Source: Miscanthus floridulus
Taxonomy: Eukaryota; Streptophyta; Magnoliopsida; Poales; Poaceae
Length of the DNA: 64,000 nucleotides
Assembly: GCF_019320115.1 (NCBI RefSeq)
Contig: NC_089593.1
Location: 39,440,675-39,504,674 of the forward strand
Direction: 5' to 3'
Positions 12,751 through 26,493 of the stretch are shown one piece after another (positions within the stretch are counted from its first letter, which is position 1; every line of letters starts with the position of its first letter). The position numbers and the translations under genes are program-made. Below the pieces are notes generated by a model that ran no database searches, was not told the origin of the DNA, and saw nothing but the letters and a program-made list of their open reading frames with translations.

Positions 12751-14387
12751 TATCTCCAAACGGACCGAAATAAGATTCCACTTGAGCCTCATCACCTAAG
12801 AGTTCCATCGGGTGCTTCTGAAATGATTTTCGAGTCTTGTTTGGCACAAACCATGCACCTATCTTGCACTGATACTAACACTATCTCCAAACGGACCGAA
12901 ACAAGATACCACTTGAGCCTCGTCACCTAGGAGTACCATCAGGTGCGTCCAAAATGATTTCTAATCCTATGGTACGTTTGGCACAAACCGTGCACCTATC
13001 TTGCACTGATACTAACACTATCTCCAAACGGACCGAAACAAGATTCCACTTGAGCCTCGTCACCAAGGAGTACCATCGAGTGCATCCAAAACGATTTCTG
13101 AGCCTATGGTACTTTTGGCACAGACCATGCACCTATCTTGCACTAATACTAACACTATATCCAAACGGACCGAAACAAGATTCCACTTGAGCCTCGTCAC
13201 CTAGGAGTTCTATCGAGTGCAGTCAAAATGATTTCTGAGCCTTGTTTGGAACAAACCGTGCACCTGTCTTGCACTAATACTTACACTATCTCCAAACGGA
13301 CTGAAACAAGATTCCACTTGAGCCTCGTCACCTAGGAGTACCATCGGGTGCATCCAAAATGATTTCTGATCCTATGGTATGTTTGGCACAAACCGTGCAC
13401 CTATCTTGCACTAATCCTAACACTATATCCAAATGGACCGAAATGAGATTCCACTTGAGCCTCATCACCTAGGAGTTCTATCGAGTTGGTCAAAATGATT
13501 TCCAAGCCTTGTTTGGAATAAACCGTGCACTTATCTTGCACTAATACTAATACTATCTCCAAACAGACAGAAACAAGATTCCATTTGAGCCTCGTCGCCT
13601 AGGAGTTCCATTGGGTGCTTCCGAAATGATTTCCGAGCCTTGTTTGGCACAAACCGTGCACCTATCTTTCATTGATACTAACACTATCTCCAAACGGACT
13701 GAAACAAGATTCCACTTGAGCCTCGTCACCTAGGAGTTCCATCGGGTGCGTCCAAAACAATTTCTGAGCCTATGGTACATTAGGCACAAACCATGCACCT
13801 ATCTTGCACTAAAACTAACACTATATCCAAACGGACCAAAACGAGATTTCACTTGAGCCTTGTCACCAAGGAGTTCTATCGGGTGCGGTCAAAATGATTT
13901 CCGAGCCTTGTTTGGAACAAACCGTGCACCTATCTTGCACTAATACTAACACTAACTCCAAATGGACCGAAACAAGATTCCACTTAAGCCTCGTCATCTA
14001 GAGATCCATCGGGTGCTTTTGAAATGATTTCCGAGCCTTGTTTGGCACAAACCGTGCACCTATCTTGCACTGATACTAACACTATCTTCAAACGGACTGA
14101 AACAAGATTCCACTTGAGCCTCGTCATCTAGGAGTTCCATCGGGTGCTTCCGAAATGATTTCCGAAACTTGTTTGGCACAAATCGTGCACCTATCTTGCA
14201 CTGATACTAACACTATCTCCAAACGGACAGAAACAAGATTCCACTTGAGCCTCATCACCTAAGAGTCCCATCGAGTGCATCCAAAACAATTTCTGAGCCT
14301 ATGGTACGTTTGGCACAGGCCGTGCACCTATCTTGCACAAATACTAACACTATATCTAAATGGATCGAAATGAGATTCCACTTGAGC

Positions 14388-14398
14388 CTAAATGATTT
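14388..14398. other. 31-bp deletion across a monomer junction (marker variant)
   Basis: GAGCCT is joined directly to AAATGATTT, removing the CCTAGG junction and the start of the next monomer (31 bp). The same junction occurs near 33085, 40502 and 42065, marking these segments as descendants of one event. Confidence 0.75.
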
Positions 14399-15036
14399 CT
14401 GAGCCTTGTTTGGAACAAACCGTGCACCTATCTTACACTAATACTAACACTATCTCCAAACAAACCAAAATAAGATTCCATTTGAGCCTCATCACCTAAG
14501 AGTTCCATCGGGTGCTTCTGAAATGATTTTCGAGTCTTGTTTGGCACAAACCGTGCACCTATCTTGCACTGATACTAACACTATCTCCAAATGGACCAAA
14601 ACAAGATTCCACTTGAGCCTCGTCACCAAGGAGTACCATCGAGTGCATCCAAAACGATTTCTGAGCCTATGGTACTTTTGGCACAGACCATGCACCTATC
14701 TTGCACTAATACTAACTCTATATCCAAACGGACCGAAACGAGATTCCACTTGAGCCTCATCACCTAGGAGTTCTATCAAGTGCAGTCAAAATGATTTCCG
14801 AGCCTTGTTTGGAACAAACCGTGCACCTATCTTGCACTAATACTAACACTATCTCCAAACGGACTGAAACAAGATTCCACTTGAGCCTCGTCACCTAGGA
14901 GTACCATCCGGTGCGTCCAAAATGATTTCTGATCCTATGGTATGTTTGGCACAAACCGTGCACCTATCTTGCACTAATCCTAACACTATATCCAAACGGA
15001 CCGAAATGAGATTCCACTTGAGCCTCGTTACCTAGG

Positions 15037-16838
15037 AGTTCTATCGGGTCGGTCAAAATGATTTCCGAGCCTTGTTTGGAACAAACCGTGCACTTATCTT
15101 GCACTAATACTAATACTATCTCCAAACGGACAGAAACAAAGATTCCATTGGAGCCTCGTCGCCTAGGAGTTCCATCGGGTGCTTCCGAAATGATTTCCGA
15201 GCCTTGTTTGGCACAAACCGTGCACCTATCTTTCATTGATACTAACACTATCTCCAAACGGACTGAAACAAGATTCCACTTGAGCCTCGTCACCAAGGAG
15301 TTCCATCGGGTGCATCCAAAACGATTTCTGAGCCTATGGTACATTAGGCACAAACCATGCACCTATCTTGCACTAAAACTAACACTATATCCAAACGGAC
15401 CGAAACGAGATTTCACTTGAGCCTTGTCACCAAGGAGTTCTATCGGGTGCGGTCAAAATGATTTCCGAGCCTTGTTTGGAACAAACCATGCACCTATCTT
15501 GCACTAATACTAACACTAACTCCAAATGGACCGAAACAAGATTCCACTTAAGCCTCGTCATCTAGAGATCCATCGGGTGCTTTCGAAATGATTTCCGAGC
15601 CTTGTTTGGCACAAACCGTGCACCTATCTTGCACTGATACTAACACTATCTTCAAATGGACCGAAACAAGATTCCACTTGAGCCTCATCATCTAGGAGTT
15701 CCATCGGGTGCTTCCAAAATGATTTCCGAAACTTGTTTGGCACAAATCGTGCACCTATCTTGCACTGATACTAACACTATCTCCAAACGGACCGAAACAA
15801 GATTCCACTTGAGCCTCGTCACCTAGGAGTACCATCGAGTGCATCCAAAACAATTTCTGAGCCTATGGTACATTTGGCACAGGCCATGCATCTATCTTGC
15901 ACAAATACTAACACTATATCTAAATGGACCGAAACACGATTCCACTTGAGCCTCGTCACCTAGGAGTTCTATTAGGTGCGATCAAAATGATTTCTGAGCC
16001 TTGTTTGGAACAAACCGTGCACCTATCTTACACTAATACTAACACTATCTCCAAACGGACCGAAATAAGATTCCACTTGAGCCTCATCACCTAAGAGTTC
16101 CATCGGGTGCTTCTAAAATGATTTTTGAGTCTTGTTTGGCACAAACCGTGCACCTATCTTGCACTGATACTAACACTATCTCCAAATGGACTGAAACAAG
16201 ATTCCACTTGAGCCTCGTCACCTAGGAGTACCATCGGGTGCATCCAAAATGATTTCTGATCCTATGGTACGTTTGGCACAAACCGTGCACTGATACTAAC
16301 ACTATCTACAAACGGACCAAAACAAGATTCCACTTGAGCGTCGTCACCTAGGAGTACCATCGAGTGCATCCAAAACGATTTCTGAGCCTATGGTACTTTT
16401 GGCACAGACCGTGCACCTATCTTGCACTAACACCAACACTATATCCAAACGGACTGAAACAAGATTCCACTTGAGACTCGTCACCTAGGAGTTCTATCGG
16501 GTGCGGTCAAAATGATTTCCGAGCCTTGTTTGGAACAAACCGTGCACCTGTCTTGCACTAATACTAACACTATCTCCAAACGGACTGAAACAAGATTCCA
16601 CTTGAGCCTCGTCACCTAGGAGTACCATCGGGTGTGTTCAAAATGATTTCTGATCCTATGGTACGTTTGGCACAAACCGTGCACCTATCTTGCACTAATC
16701 CAAACACTATATCCAAACGGACCAAAACAAGATTCCACTTGAGCCTCGTCACCTAGGAGTTCTATCGGGTGCGGTCAAAATGATTTCCGAGCCTTGTTTG
16801 GAACAAACCATGCACTTATCTTGCACTATTACTAATAC
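15037..16838. repeat. Higher-order segment paralogous to 10949-12750 (offset 4088)
   Basis: Second member of the pair described at 10949. One extra A (GAAACAAAGATTCC, about 15135) and one substitution (CATTGGAGCC) distinguish the start of this copy. Confidence 0.7.
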
Positions 16839-17160
16839 TATCTCCAAACGGACTGAAACAAGATTCCACTTAAGCCTCATTGCCTAGGAGTTCCATCGGG
16901 TGCTTCCGAAATGATTTCCGAGCCTTGTTTGGCACAAACCGTGCACCTAACTTTCATTGATACATACACTATCTCCAAACGGACTGAAACAAGATTCCAC
17001 TTGAGCCTCATCACCTAGGAGTTCCATCGGGTGTGTCCAAAACGATTTCTGAGCCTATGGTACATTAGGCACAAACCATGCACCTATCTTGCACTAAAAC
17101 TAACACTATATCCAAACAGACTGAAATGAGATTTCACTTGAGCCTCGTCACCTAAGAGTT

Positions 17161-19564
17161 CTATTGGGTGCGGTCAAAATGATTTCCGAGCCTTATTCGG
17201 AACAAACCGTGCACCTGTCTTGCACTAATACTAACACTATCTCCAAACGGACCGAAACAAGATTCCACTTGAGCCTTGTCACCTAGGAGTACCATCAGGT
17301 GCGTCCAAAATGATTTGTGATCCTATGGTACGTTTGGCACAAACCGAGCACCTATCTTGCATTGATACTAACACTATCTCCAAACGGACCGAAACAAGAT
17401 TCCACTTGAGCCTCGTCATCTAGGAGTACCATCGAGTGCGTCCAAAATGATTTCTGATCCTATGGTATGTTTGGCACAATCTATGCACCTATCTTGCACT
17501 GATACTAACACTATCTCCAAACGCACTGAAACAAGAATTCACTTGAGCCTCATCACATTGGAGTTCTATCGGGTGCGGTCAAAATGATTTCCGAGCCTTG
17601 TTTGGAACAAACCATGCACCTGTCTTGCAATAATACTGACACTATCTCCAAACAGACCGAAACAAGATTCCACTTGAGCCTCGTCATCTAGGAGTTCCAT
17701 CAGGTGCTTCCAAAATGATTTCCGAGACTTGTTTGGCACAAACCGTGCACCTATCTTGCACTAATACTAACACTATCTCCAAATGGACTAAAACAAGATT
17801 CCACTTGAGCCTCGTCACCTAGGAGTACCATCGGGTAAGTCCAAAATGATTTTTGATCCTATGGTACGTTTGGCACAAACTGTGCACCTATCTTGCACTA
17901 ATCCTAACACTATATCCAAACGGACCGAAACAAGATTCCACTTGAGCCTCGTCACCTAGGAGTTCTATCAGGTCGGTCAAAATGATTTTCGAGCCTTGTT
18001 TGGAACGAACCGTGCACTTATCTTGCACTAATACTAATACTATCTCCAAACGGACTGAAACAAGATTCTACTTGAGCCTCATCACCTAGGAGTTCCATCG
18101 GGTGCTTCTAAAATGATTTCTGAGCCTTGTTTGGCACAAACCGTGCACCTATCTTTCATTAATACTAACACTATCTCCAAACGGACTGAAACAAGATTCC
18201 ACTTGAGCCTCATCACCTAGGAGTTCCAACGGGTGCATCCAAAACGATTTCAGATCCTATGGTACATTAGGCAGAAACCATGCACCTATCTTGCACTAAT
18301 ACTGATACTATATCCAAACAGACCGAAACAAGATTCCACTTGAGCCTCGTCACCTAGGAGTTCTATCGGGTGTGGTCAAAATAATTTCTGAGCCTTGTTT
18401 GGAACAAACTGTGCACCTGTCTTGCACTAATACTAACACTATGTCCAAACGGACCAAAACAAGATTCCACTTGAGCCTCATCCCCTAGGAGTACCATCGG
18501 GTGCGTCCAAAACTATTTCTGATCCTATGGTATATTTGGCACAAACCATGCACCTATCTTGCACTGATACTAACACTATCTCCAAACAGACCGAAACAAG
18601 ATTCCACTTGAGCCTCGTCACCTAGGAGTACCATCGGGTGCGTCCAAAATGATTTTTGATCCTATGGTACATTTGGCACAAACCGTGCACCTATCTTGCA
18701 CTAATCCTAACACTATATCCAAACGGACCAAAACGAGATTCCACTTGAGCCGCGTCGCCTAGGAGTTCTATCGGGTGCAGTCAAAATGATTTCCGAGCCT
18801 TGTTTGGAACAAACCATGCACTTATCTTGTAATAATACTAATACTATCTCCAAATGGACTGAAACAAGCTTCCACTTGAGCCTCATCACCTAGGAGTTCC
18901 ATCGGGTGCTTCTGAAATAATTTCCGAGCCTTGTTTGGCACAAACCGTGCACCTATCTTTCATTGATACTAACACTATCTCCAAACGGACTGAAACAAGA
19001 TTCCACTTCAGCCTCATCACCTAGGAGTTCCATCGGGTGCGTCCAAAATTATTTCTGATCCTATGGTACATTAGGCACAAACCAAGCACCTATCTTGCAC
19101 TAAAACTAACACTATATCCAAACGGACCGAAACAAGATTTCACTTGAGCCTTGTCACCTAGGAGTTCTATCGGGTGCGGTCAAAATGATTTCTAAGCCTT
19201 GTTTGGAACAAACCGTGCAAATATCTTGCACTAATACTAACACTAACTCCAAATGGACCGAAACAAGATTCCACTTAAGCCTCGTCATCTACGAGATCCA
19301 TCGGTTGCTTCCGAAATGATTTCTGAGCCTTGTTTGGCACAAACCGTGCACCTATCTTGCACTGATACTAACACTATCTCCAAACGGACCAAACAAGATT
19401 CCACTTGAGCCTCGTCATCTAGGAGTACCATCGGGTGCGTCCAAAACGATTTCTGAGCCTATAGTACATTTAGCACAGGCCGTGCACCTATCTTGCACTA
19501 ATACAAACACTATATCTAAACGGACCGAAACAAGATTCCACTTGAGCCTCGTCACCTAGGAGTT
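17161..19564. repeat. 2404-bp tandem duplication, unit 1 (about 18 monomers)
   Basis: Repeated directly downstream at 19565-21968. Private variants are shared by both units at the same offset: GAGCCTTATTCGG, TTGCATTGATAC, AACGCACTGAAAC, TCACATTGGAG, CAATCTATGCACC, GGGTAAGTCC, GGAACGAACC and GAGCCGCGTC. Only a few transitions separate the copies, for example AAACCATGCACCTG at 17607 against AAACCGTGCACCTG at 20011. Confidence 0.9.
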
Positions 19565-21968
19565 CTATTGGGTGCGGTCAAAATGATTTCCGAGCCTTAT
19601 TCGGAACAAACCGTGCACCTGTCTTGCACTAATACTAACACTATCTCCAAACGGACCGAAACAAGATTCCACTTGAGCCTTGTCACCTAGGAGTACCATC
19701 AGGTGCGTCCAAAATGATTTGTGATCCTATGGTACGTTTGGCACAAACCGAGCACCTATCTTGCATTGATACTAACACTATCTCCAAACGGACCGAAACA
19801 AGATTCCACTTGAGCCTCGTCATCTAGGAGTACCATCGAGTGCGTCCAAAATGATTTCTGATCCTATGGTATGTTTGGCACAATCTATGCACCTATCTTG
19901 CACTGATACTAACACTATCTCCAAACGCACTGAAACAAGAATTCACTTGAGCCTCATCACATTGGAGTTCTATCGGGTGCGGTCAAAATGATTTCCGAGC
20001 CTTGTTTGGAACAAACCGTGCACCTGTCTTGCAATAATACTGACACTATCTCCAAACAGACCGAAACAAGATTCCACTTGAGCCTCGTCATCTAGGAGTT
20101 CCATCAGGTGCTTCCAAAATGATTTCCGAGACTTGTTTGGCACAAACCGTGCACCTATCTTGCACTAATACTAACACTATCTCCAAATGGACTAAAACAA
20201 GATTCCACTTGAGCCTCGTCACCTAGGAGTACCATCGGGTAAGTCCAAAATGATTTTTGATCCTATGGTACGTTTGGCACAAACTGTGCACCTATCTTGC
20301 ACTAATCCTAACACTATATCCAAACGGACCGAAACAAGATTCCACTTGAGCCTCGTCACCTAGGAGTTCTATCAGGTCGGTCAAAATGATTTTCGAGCCT
20401 TGTTTGGAACGAACCGTGCACTTATCTTGCACTAATACTAATACTATCTCCAAACGGACTGAAACAAGATTCTACTTGAGCCTCATCACCTAGGAGTTCC
20501 ATCGGGTGCTTCTAAAATGATTTCTGAGCCTTGTTTGGCACAAACCGTGCACCTATCTTTCATTGATACTAACACTATCTCCAAACGGACTGAAACAAGA
20601 TTCCACTTGAGCCTCATCACCTAGGAGTTCCAACGGGTGCGTCCAAAACGATTTCAGATCCTATGGTACATTAGGCAGAAACCAAGCACCTATCTTGCAC
20701 TAATACTGATACTATATCCAAACAGACCGAAACAAGATTCCACTTGAGCCTCGTCACCTAGGAGTTCTATCGGGTGTGGTCAAAATAATTTCTGAGCCTT
20801 GTTTGGAACAAACTGTGCACCTGTCTTGCACTAATACTAACACTATGTCCAAACGGACCAAAACAAGATTCCACTTGAGCCTCATCCCCTAGGAGTACCA
20901 TCGGGTGCGTCCAAAACTATTTCTGATCCTATGGTATATTTGGCACAAACCATGCACCTATCTTGCACTGATACTAACACTATCTCCAAACAGACCGAAA
21001 CAAGATTCCACTTGAGCCTCGTCACCTAGGAGTACCATCGGGTGCGTCCAAAATGATTTTTGATCCTATGGTACATTTGGCACAAACCGTGCACCTATCT
21101 TGCACTAATCCTAACACTATATCCAAACGGACCAAAACGAGATTCCACTTGAGCCGCGTCGCCTAGGAGTTCTATCGGGTGCAGTCAAAATGATTTCCGA
21201 GCCTTGTTTGGAACAAACCATGCACTTATCTTGTAATAATACTAATACTATCTCCAAACGGACTGAAACAAGATTCCACTTGAGCCTCATCACCTAGGAG
21301 TTCCATCGGGTGCTTCTGAAATAATTTCCGAGCCTTGTTTGGCACAAACCGTGCACCTATCTTTCATTGATACTAACACTATCTCCAAACGGACTGAAAC
21401 AAGATTCCACTTCAGCCTCATCACCTAGGAGTTCCATCGGGTGCGTCCAAAATTATTTCTGATCCTATGGTACATTAGGCACAAACCAAGCACCTATCTT
21501 GCACTAAAACTAACACTATATCCAAACGGACCGAAACAAGATTTCACTTGAGCCTTGTCACCTAGGAGTTCTATCGGGTGCGGTCAAAATGATTTCTAAG
21601 CCTTGTTTGGAACAAACCGTGCAAATATCTTGCACTAATACTAACACTAACTCCAAATGGACCGAAACAAGATTCCACTTAAGCCTCGTCATCTACGAGA
21701 TCCATCGGTTGCTTCCGAAATGATTTCTGAGCCTTGTTTGGCACAAACCGTGCACCTATCTTGCACTGATACTAACACTATCTCCAAACGGACCAAACAA
21801 GATTCCACTTGAGCCTCGTCATCTAGGAGTACCATCGGGTGCGTCCAAAACGATTTCTGAGCCTATAGTACATTTAGCACAGGCCGTGCACCTATCTTGC
21901 ACTAATACAAACACTATATCTAAACGGACCGAAACAAGATTCCACTTGAGCCTCGTCACCTAGGAGTT
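19565..21968. repeat. 2404-bp tandem duplication, unit 2
   Basis: Nearly identical second copy of 17161-19564. Downstream of 21968 the sequence continues with a different series (GAGCCTTGTTTGGAAC rather than GAGCCTTATTCGG), marking the exchange breakpoint. Confidence 0.9.
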
Positions 21969-23400
21969 CTATCGGGTGCGGTCAAAATGATTTCTGAGCC
22001 TTGTTTGGAACAAACCATGCACTTATCTTGCACTAATACTAATACTATCTCCAAACGGACTGAAACAAGATTCCACTTGAGCCTCGTCACCTAGGAGTAC
22101 CATCGGGTGCGTCCAAAATGATTTCTGATCCTATGGTATGTTTGGCACAAACCGTGCACCTATCTTGCACTAATCCTAACACTATATCCAAACGGACCGA
22201 AATGAGATTCCACTTGAGCGTCGTCACCTAGGAGTTCTATCGGGTCAATCAAAATGATTTCCGAGCCTTGTTTGGAACAAACCGTGCACCTATCTTTCAT
22301 TGATACTAACACTATCTCCAAACGGACTGAAACAAGATTCCACTTGAGCCTCGTCACCTAGGAGTTCCATCGGGTGTATCCAAAATGATTTCTGAGCCTA
22401 TGGTACATTAGGCACAAACCATGCACCTATCTTGCACTAAAACTAACACTATATCCAAACGGACCGAAACGAGATTTCACTTGAGCCTTGTCACCAAGGA
22501 GTTCTATCGGGTGCGGTCAAAATGATTTCCGAGCCTTGTTTGGAACAAACCGTGCACCTATCTTGCACTAATACTAACACTAACTCCAAATGGACCGAAA
22601 CAAGATTCCACTTAAGCCTCGTCATCTAGAGATCCATCGGGTGCTTTTGAAATAATTTCCGAGCCTTGTTTGGCACAAACCGTGCACCTATCTTGCACTG
22701 ATACTAACACTATCTTCAAACGGACCGAAACAAGATTCCACTTGAGCCTCGTCATCTAGGAGTTCCATCGGGTGCTTCCGAAATGATTTCCAAAACTTGT
22801 TTGGCACAAATCGTGCACCTATCTTGCACTGATACTAACACTATCTCCAAACGGACCGAAACAAGATTCCACTTGAGCCTCGTCAACTAGGAGTACCATC
22901 GAGTGCATCCAAAACAATTTCTGAGCCTATGGTACGTTTGGCACAGGACGTGCATCTATCTTGCACAAATACTAACACTATATCTAAATGGACCGAAACG
23001 AGATTCCACTTGAGCCTCGTCACCTAGGAGTTCTATCGGGGGCGATCAAAATGATTTCTGAGCCTTGTTTGGAACAAACCGTGCACCTATCTTACACTAA
23101 TACTAACACTATCTCCAAACGGACCGAAATAAGATTCCACTTGAGCCTCATCACCTAAGAGTTCCATCGGGTGCTTCTGAAATGATTTTCGAGTCTTGTT
23201 TGGCACAAACCGTGCACCTATATTTCACTGATACTAACACTATCTCCAAATGGACCGAAACAATATTCCACTTGAGCCTCGTCACCTAGGAGTACCATCA
23301 GGTGCATCCAAAATGTTTTCTGATCCTATGGTACGTTTAGCACAAACCATGCACTGATACTAACACTATCTCCAAACGGACCGAAACAAGATTCCACTTG

Positions 23401-23920
23401 AGCGTCGTCACCTAGGAGTACCATCGAGTGCATCCAAAATGATTTCTGAGCCTATGGTACTTTTGGCACAGACCGTGCACCTATCTTGCACTAACACTAA
23501 CACTATATCCAAACGGACCAAAACGAGATTCCACTTGAGCCTCGTCACCTAGGAGTTCTATCGGGTGCGGTCAAAATGATTTCCGAGCCTTGTTTGGAAC
23601 AAACCGTGCACCTGTCTTGCAGTAATACTAACACTATCTCCAAACGGACTGAAACAAGATTCCACTTGAGCCTCGTCACCTAGGAGTACCATCGGGTGTG
23701 TTCAAAATGATTTCTGATCCTATGGTACGTTTGGCACAAACCGTGCACCTATCTTGCACTAATCCTAACACTATATCCAAATGGACCGAAACGAGATTCC
23801 ACTTGTGCCTCGTCACCTAGGAGTTCTATCGGGTGCGGTCAAAATGATTTCCGAGCCTTGTTTGGAACAAACCATGCACTTATCTTGCACTATTACTAAT
23901 ACTATCTCCAAACGGACTGA
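23401..23920. repeat. Duplicated satellite segment, copy 1 (offset 1470)
   Basis: The run from GAGCGTCGTCACC through CACTTGTGCCTCGTC to ACTATTACTAATAC recurs at 24871-25390. Shared private variants include CACTTGTGCC and the TATTAC change. Confidence 0.75.
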
Positions 23921-24870
23921 AACAAGATTCCACTTAAGCCTCGTTGCCTGGAGTTCCATCGGGTGCTTCCGAAATGATTTCCGAGCCTTGTTTGGCACAA
24001 ACCGTGCACCTATCTTTCATTGATACTAACACTATCTCCAAACGGACTGAAACAAGATTCCACTTGAGCCTTGTCACCTAGGAGTTCCATCGGGTGCGTC
24101 CAAAATGATTTTTGAGCCTATGGTACATTAGGCACAAACCATGCACCTATCTTGCACTAAAACTAACACTATATCCAAACAGACTGAAACGAGATTTCAC
24201 TTGAGCCTCGTCACCTAAGAGTTCTATTGGGTGCGGTCAAAATGATTTCCGAGCCTTGTTCGGAACAAACCGTGCACCTGTCTTGCACTAATACTAACAC
24301 TATCTCCAAACGGACCGAAACAAGATTCCACTTGAGCCTTGTCACCTAGGAGTACCATCAGGTGCGTCCAAAATGATTTGTGATCCTATGGTACGTATGG
24401 CACAAACCGAGCACCTATCTTGCACTGATACTAACACTATCTCCAAACGGACCGAAACAAGATTCCACTTGAGCCTCGTCATCTAGGAGTACCATCGAGT
24501 GCGTCCAAAATGATTTCTGATCCTATGGTACGTTTGGCATAATCTATGCACCTATCTTCCACTGATACTAACACTATCTCCAAACAGACTGAAACAAGAA
24601 TTCACTTGAGCCTCATCACCTTGGAGTTCTATCGGGTGCGGTCAAAATGATTTCCGAGCCTTGTTTGGAACAAACCATGCACCTGTCTTGCACTAATACT
24701 GACACTATCTCCAAACAGACCGAAACAAGATTCCACTTGAGCCTCGTCATCTAGGAGTTCCATCGGGTGCTTCCAAAATGATTTCCGAGACTTGTTTGGC
24801 ACAAACCGTGCACCTATCTTGCACTAATACTAACACTATCTCCAAATGGACTAAAACAAGATTCCACTTG

Positions 24871-25390
24871 AGCGTCGTCACCTAGGAGTACCATCGAGTG
24901 CATCCAAAACGATTTCTGAGCCTATGGTACTTTTGGCACAGACCGTGCACCTATCTTGCACTAACACTAACACTATATCCAAACGGACCAAAACGAGATT
25001 CCACTTGAGCCTCGTCACCTAGGAGTTCTATCGGGTGCGGTCAAAATGATTTCCGAGCCTTGTTTGGAACAAACCGTGCACCTGTCTAGCACTAATACTA
25101 ACACTATCTCCAAACGGACTGAAACAAGATTCCACTTGAGCCTCGTCACCTAGGAGTACCATCGGGTGTGTTCAAAATGATTTCTGAATCTATGGTACGT
25201 TTGGCACAAACCGTGCACCTATCTTGCACTAATCCTAACACTATATCCAAATGGACCGAAACGAGATTCCACTTGTGCCTCGTCACCTAGGAGTTCTATC
25301 GGGTGCGGTCAAAATGATTTCCGAGCCTTGTTTGGAACAAACCATGCACTTATCTTGCACTATTACTAATACTATCTCCAAATGGACTAA
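24871..25390. repeat. Duplicated satellite segment, copy 2 (offset 1470)
   Basis: Second copy of 23401-23920. Small differences include CCTGTCTAGCAC and TCTGAATCTATGG. The similarity ends near 25390, where the next monomer is of a different type. Confidence 0.75.
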
Positions 25391-26488
25391 AACAAGATTC
25401 CACTTGAGCCTCGTCATCTAGGAGTACCATCGGGTGCGTCCAAAACGATTTTTGAGACTATAGTACGTTTACCACAGGCCGTGCACCTATCTTGCAGTAA
25501 TACAAACACTATATCTAAATGGACCGAAACGAGATTCCACTTGAGCCTCATCACCTAGGAGTTCTATCGGGTGCGGTCAAAATGATTTCTGAGCCTTGTT
25601 TGGAACAAACCATGCACTTATCTTGCACTAATACTAATACTATCTCCAAACAGACAGAAACAAGATTCCACTTGAGCCTCATCGCCTAGGAGTTCCATCG
25701 GGTGCTTCCAAAATGATTTTCAAGCCATGTTTGGCACAAACCGTGCACCTATCTTTCATTGATACTAACACTATCTCCAAATGGACTGAAACAAGATTCC
25801 ACTTGAGCCTCGTCACCTAGGAGTTCCATCGGGTGCGTCCAAAACGATTTCTGAGCCTATGGTACATTAGGCACAAACCATGCACCTATCTTGCACTAAA
25901 ACTAATAGTATATCCAAACGGACCAAAACGAGATTTCACTTGAGCCTCGTCACCAAGGAGTTCTATCAGGTGCGGTCAAAATGATTTCTGAGCCTTGTTT
26001 GGAACAAACCGTGCACCTATCTTGCACTAATACTAACACTAACTCCAAACGGACCGAAACAAGATTCCACTTAAGCCTCGTCATCTACGAGATCCATCGG
26101 GTGCATTCAAAATGATTTCCGAGCCTTGTTTGGCACAAACCGTGCACCTATCTTGCACTGATACTAACACTATCTTCAAATGGACCGAAACAAGATTCCA
26201 CTTGAGCCTTGTCATCTAGGAGTTTCATCGGGTGCTTCCAAAATGATTTCCGAAACTTGTTTGGCACAAATCGTGCACCTATCTTGCACTGATACTAACA
26301 CTATCTCCAAACGGACCAAAACAAGATTCCACTTGAGCCTCGTCACCTAGGAGTACCATAGAGTGCATCCAAAACGATTTATGAGCCTATGGTACATTTG
26401 GCACAGGCCATGCACCTATCTTGCACTAATACTAACACTATATCTAAATGGACTGAAACGAGATTCCACTTGAGCCTCGTCACCTAGG

Positions 26489-26493
26489 AGTTC
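26489..26493. other. Target-site duplication AGTTC, left
   Basis: AGTTC precedes the 5' LTR and recurs at 31367-31371 directly after the 3' LTR. Paralogous uninterrupted copies of this monomer (GGAGTTCTATCGGG at 38786 and 47363) show a single AGTTC, which confirms a 5-bp target duplication. Confidence 0.95.

Larger units (their letters stand above)
1..26493. repeat. Centromere-type satellite array, block I
   Basis: Uninterrupted head-to-tail tandem repeats with monomers of 131 bp and 137 bp, roughly 200 copies by length. Each monomer runs from a CCTAGGAG-type junction through a conserved AAAATGATTT, a GAGCCT block, TTTGGCACAAACCGTGCACC and CTAACACTATCTCCAAAC to ATTCCACTTGAGCCTCGTCA. The 137-bp class has CCTATGGTACGTTTGG where the 131-bp classes have CCTTGTTTGG, which accounts for the 6-bp length difference. 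The sequence resembles, from memory, the 137-bp Andropogoneae centromeric satellite (pSau3A10/CEN38/SCEN). No gene is present. The block ends inside a monomer, where the LTR element at 26494 has inserted. Confidence 0.9.

Noticed and set aside
14964..15362. Longest open frame in the satellite (132 codons, minus strand), overlapping a 120-codon plus-strand frame
   Set aside because: It is made of three repeated monomers read through, the same peptide pattern recurs across the window with the satellite period, and both strands are open. No domain is recognisable.
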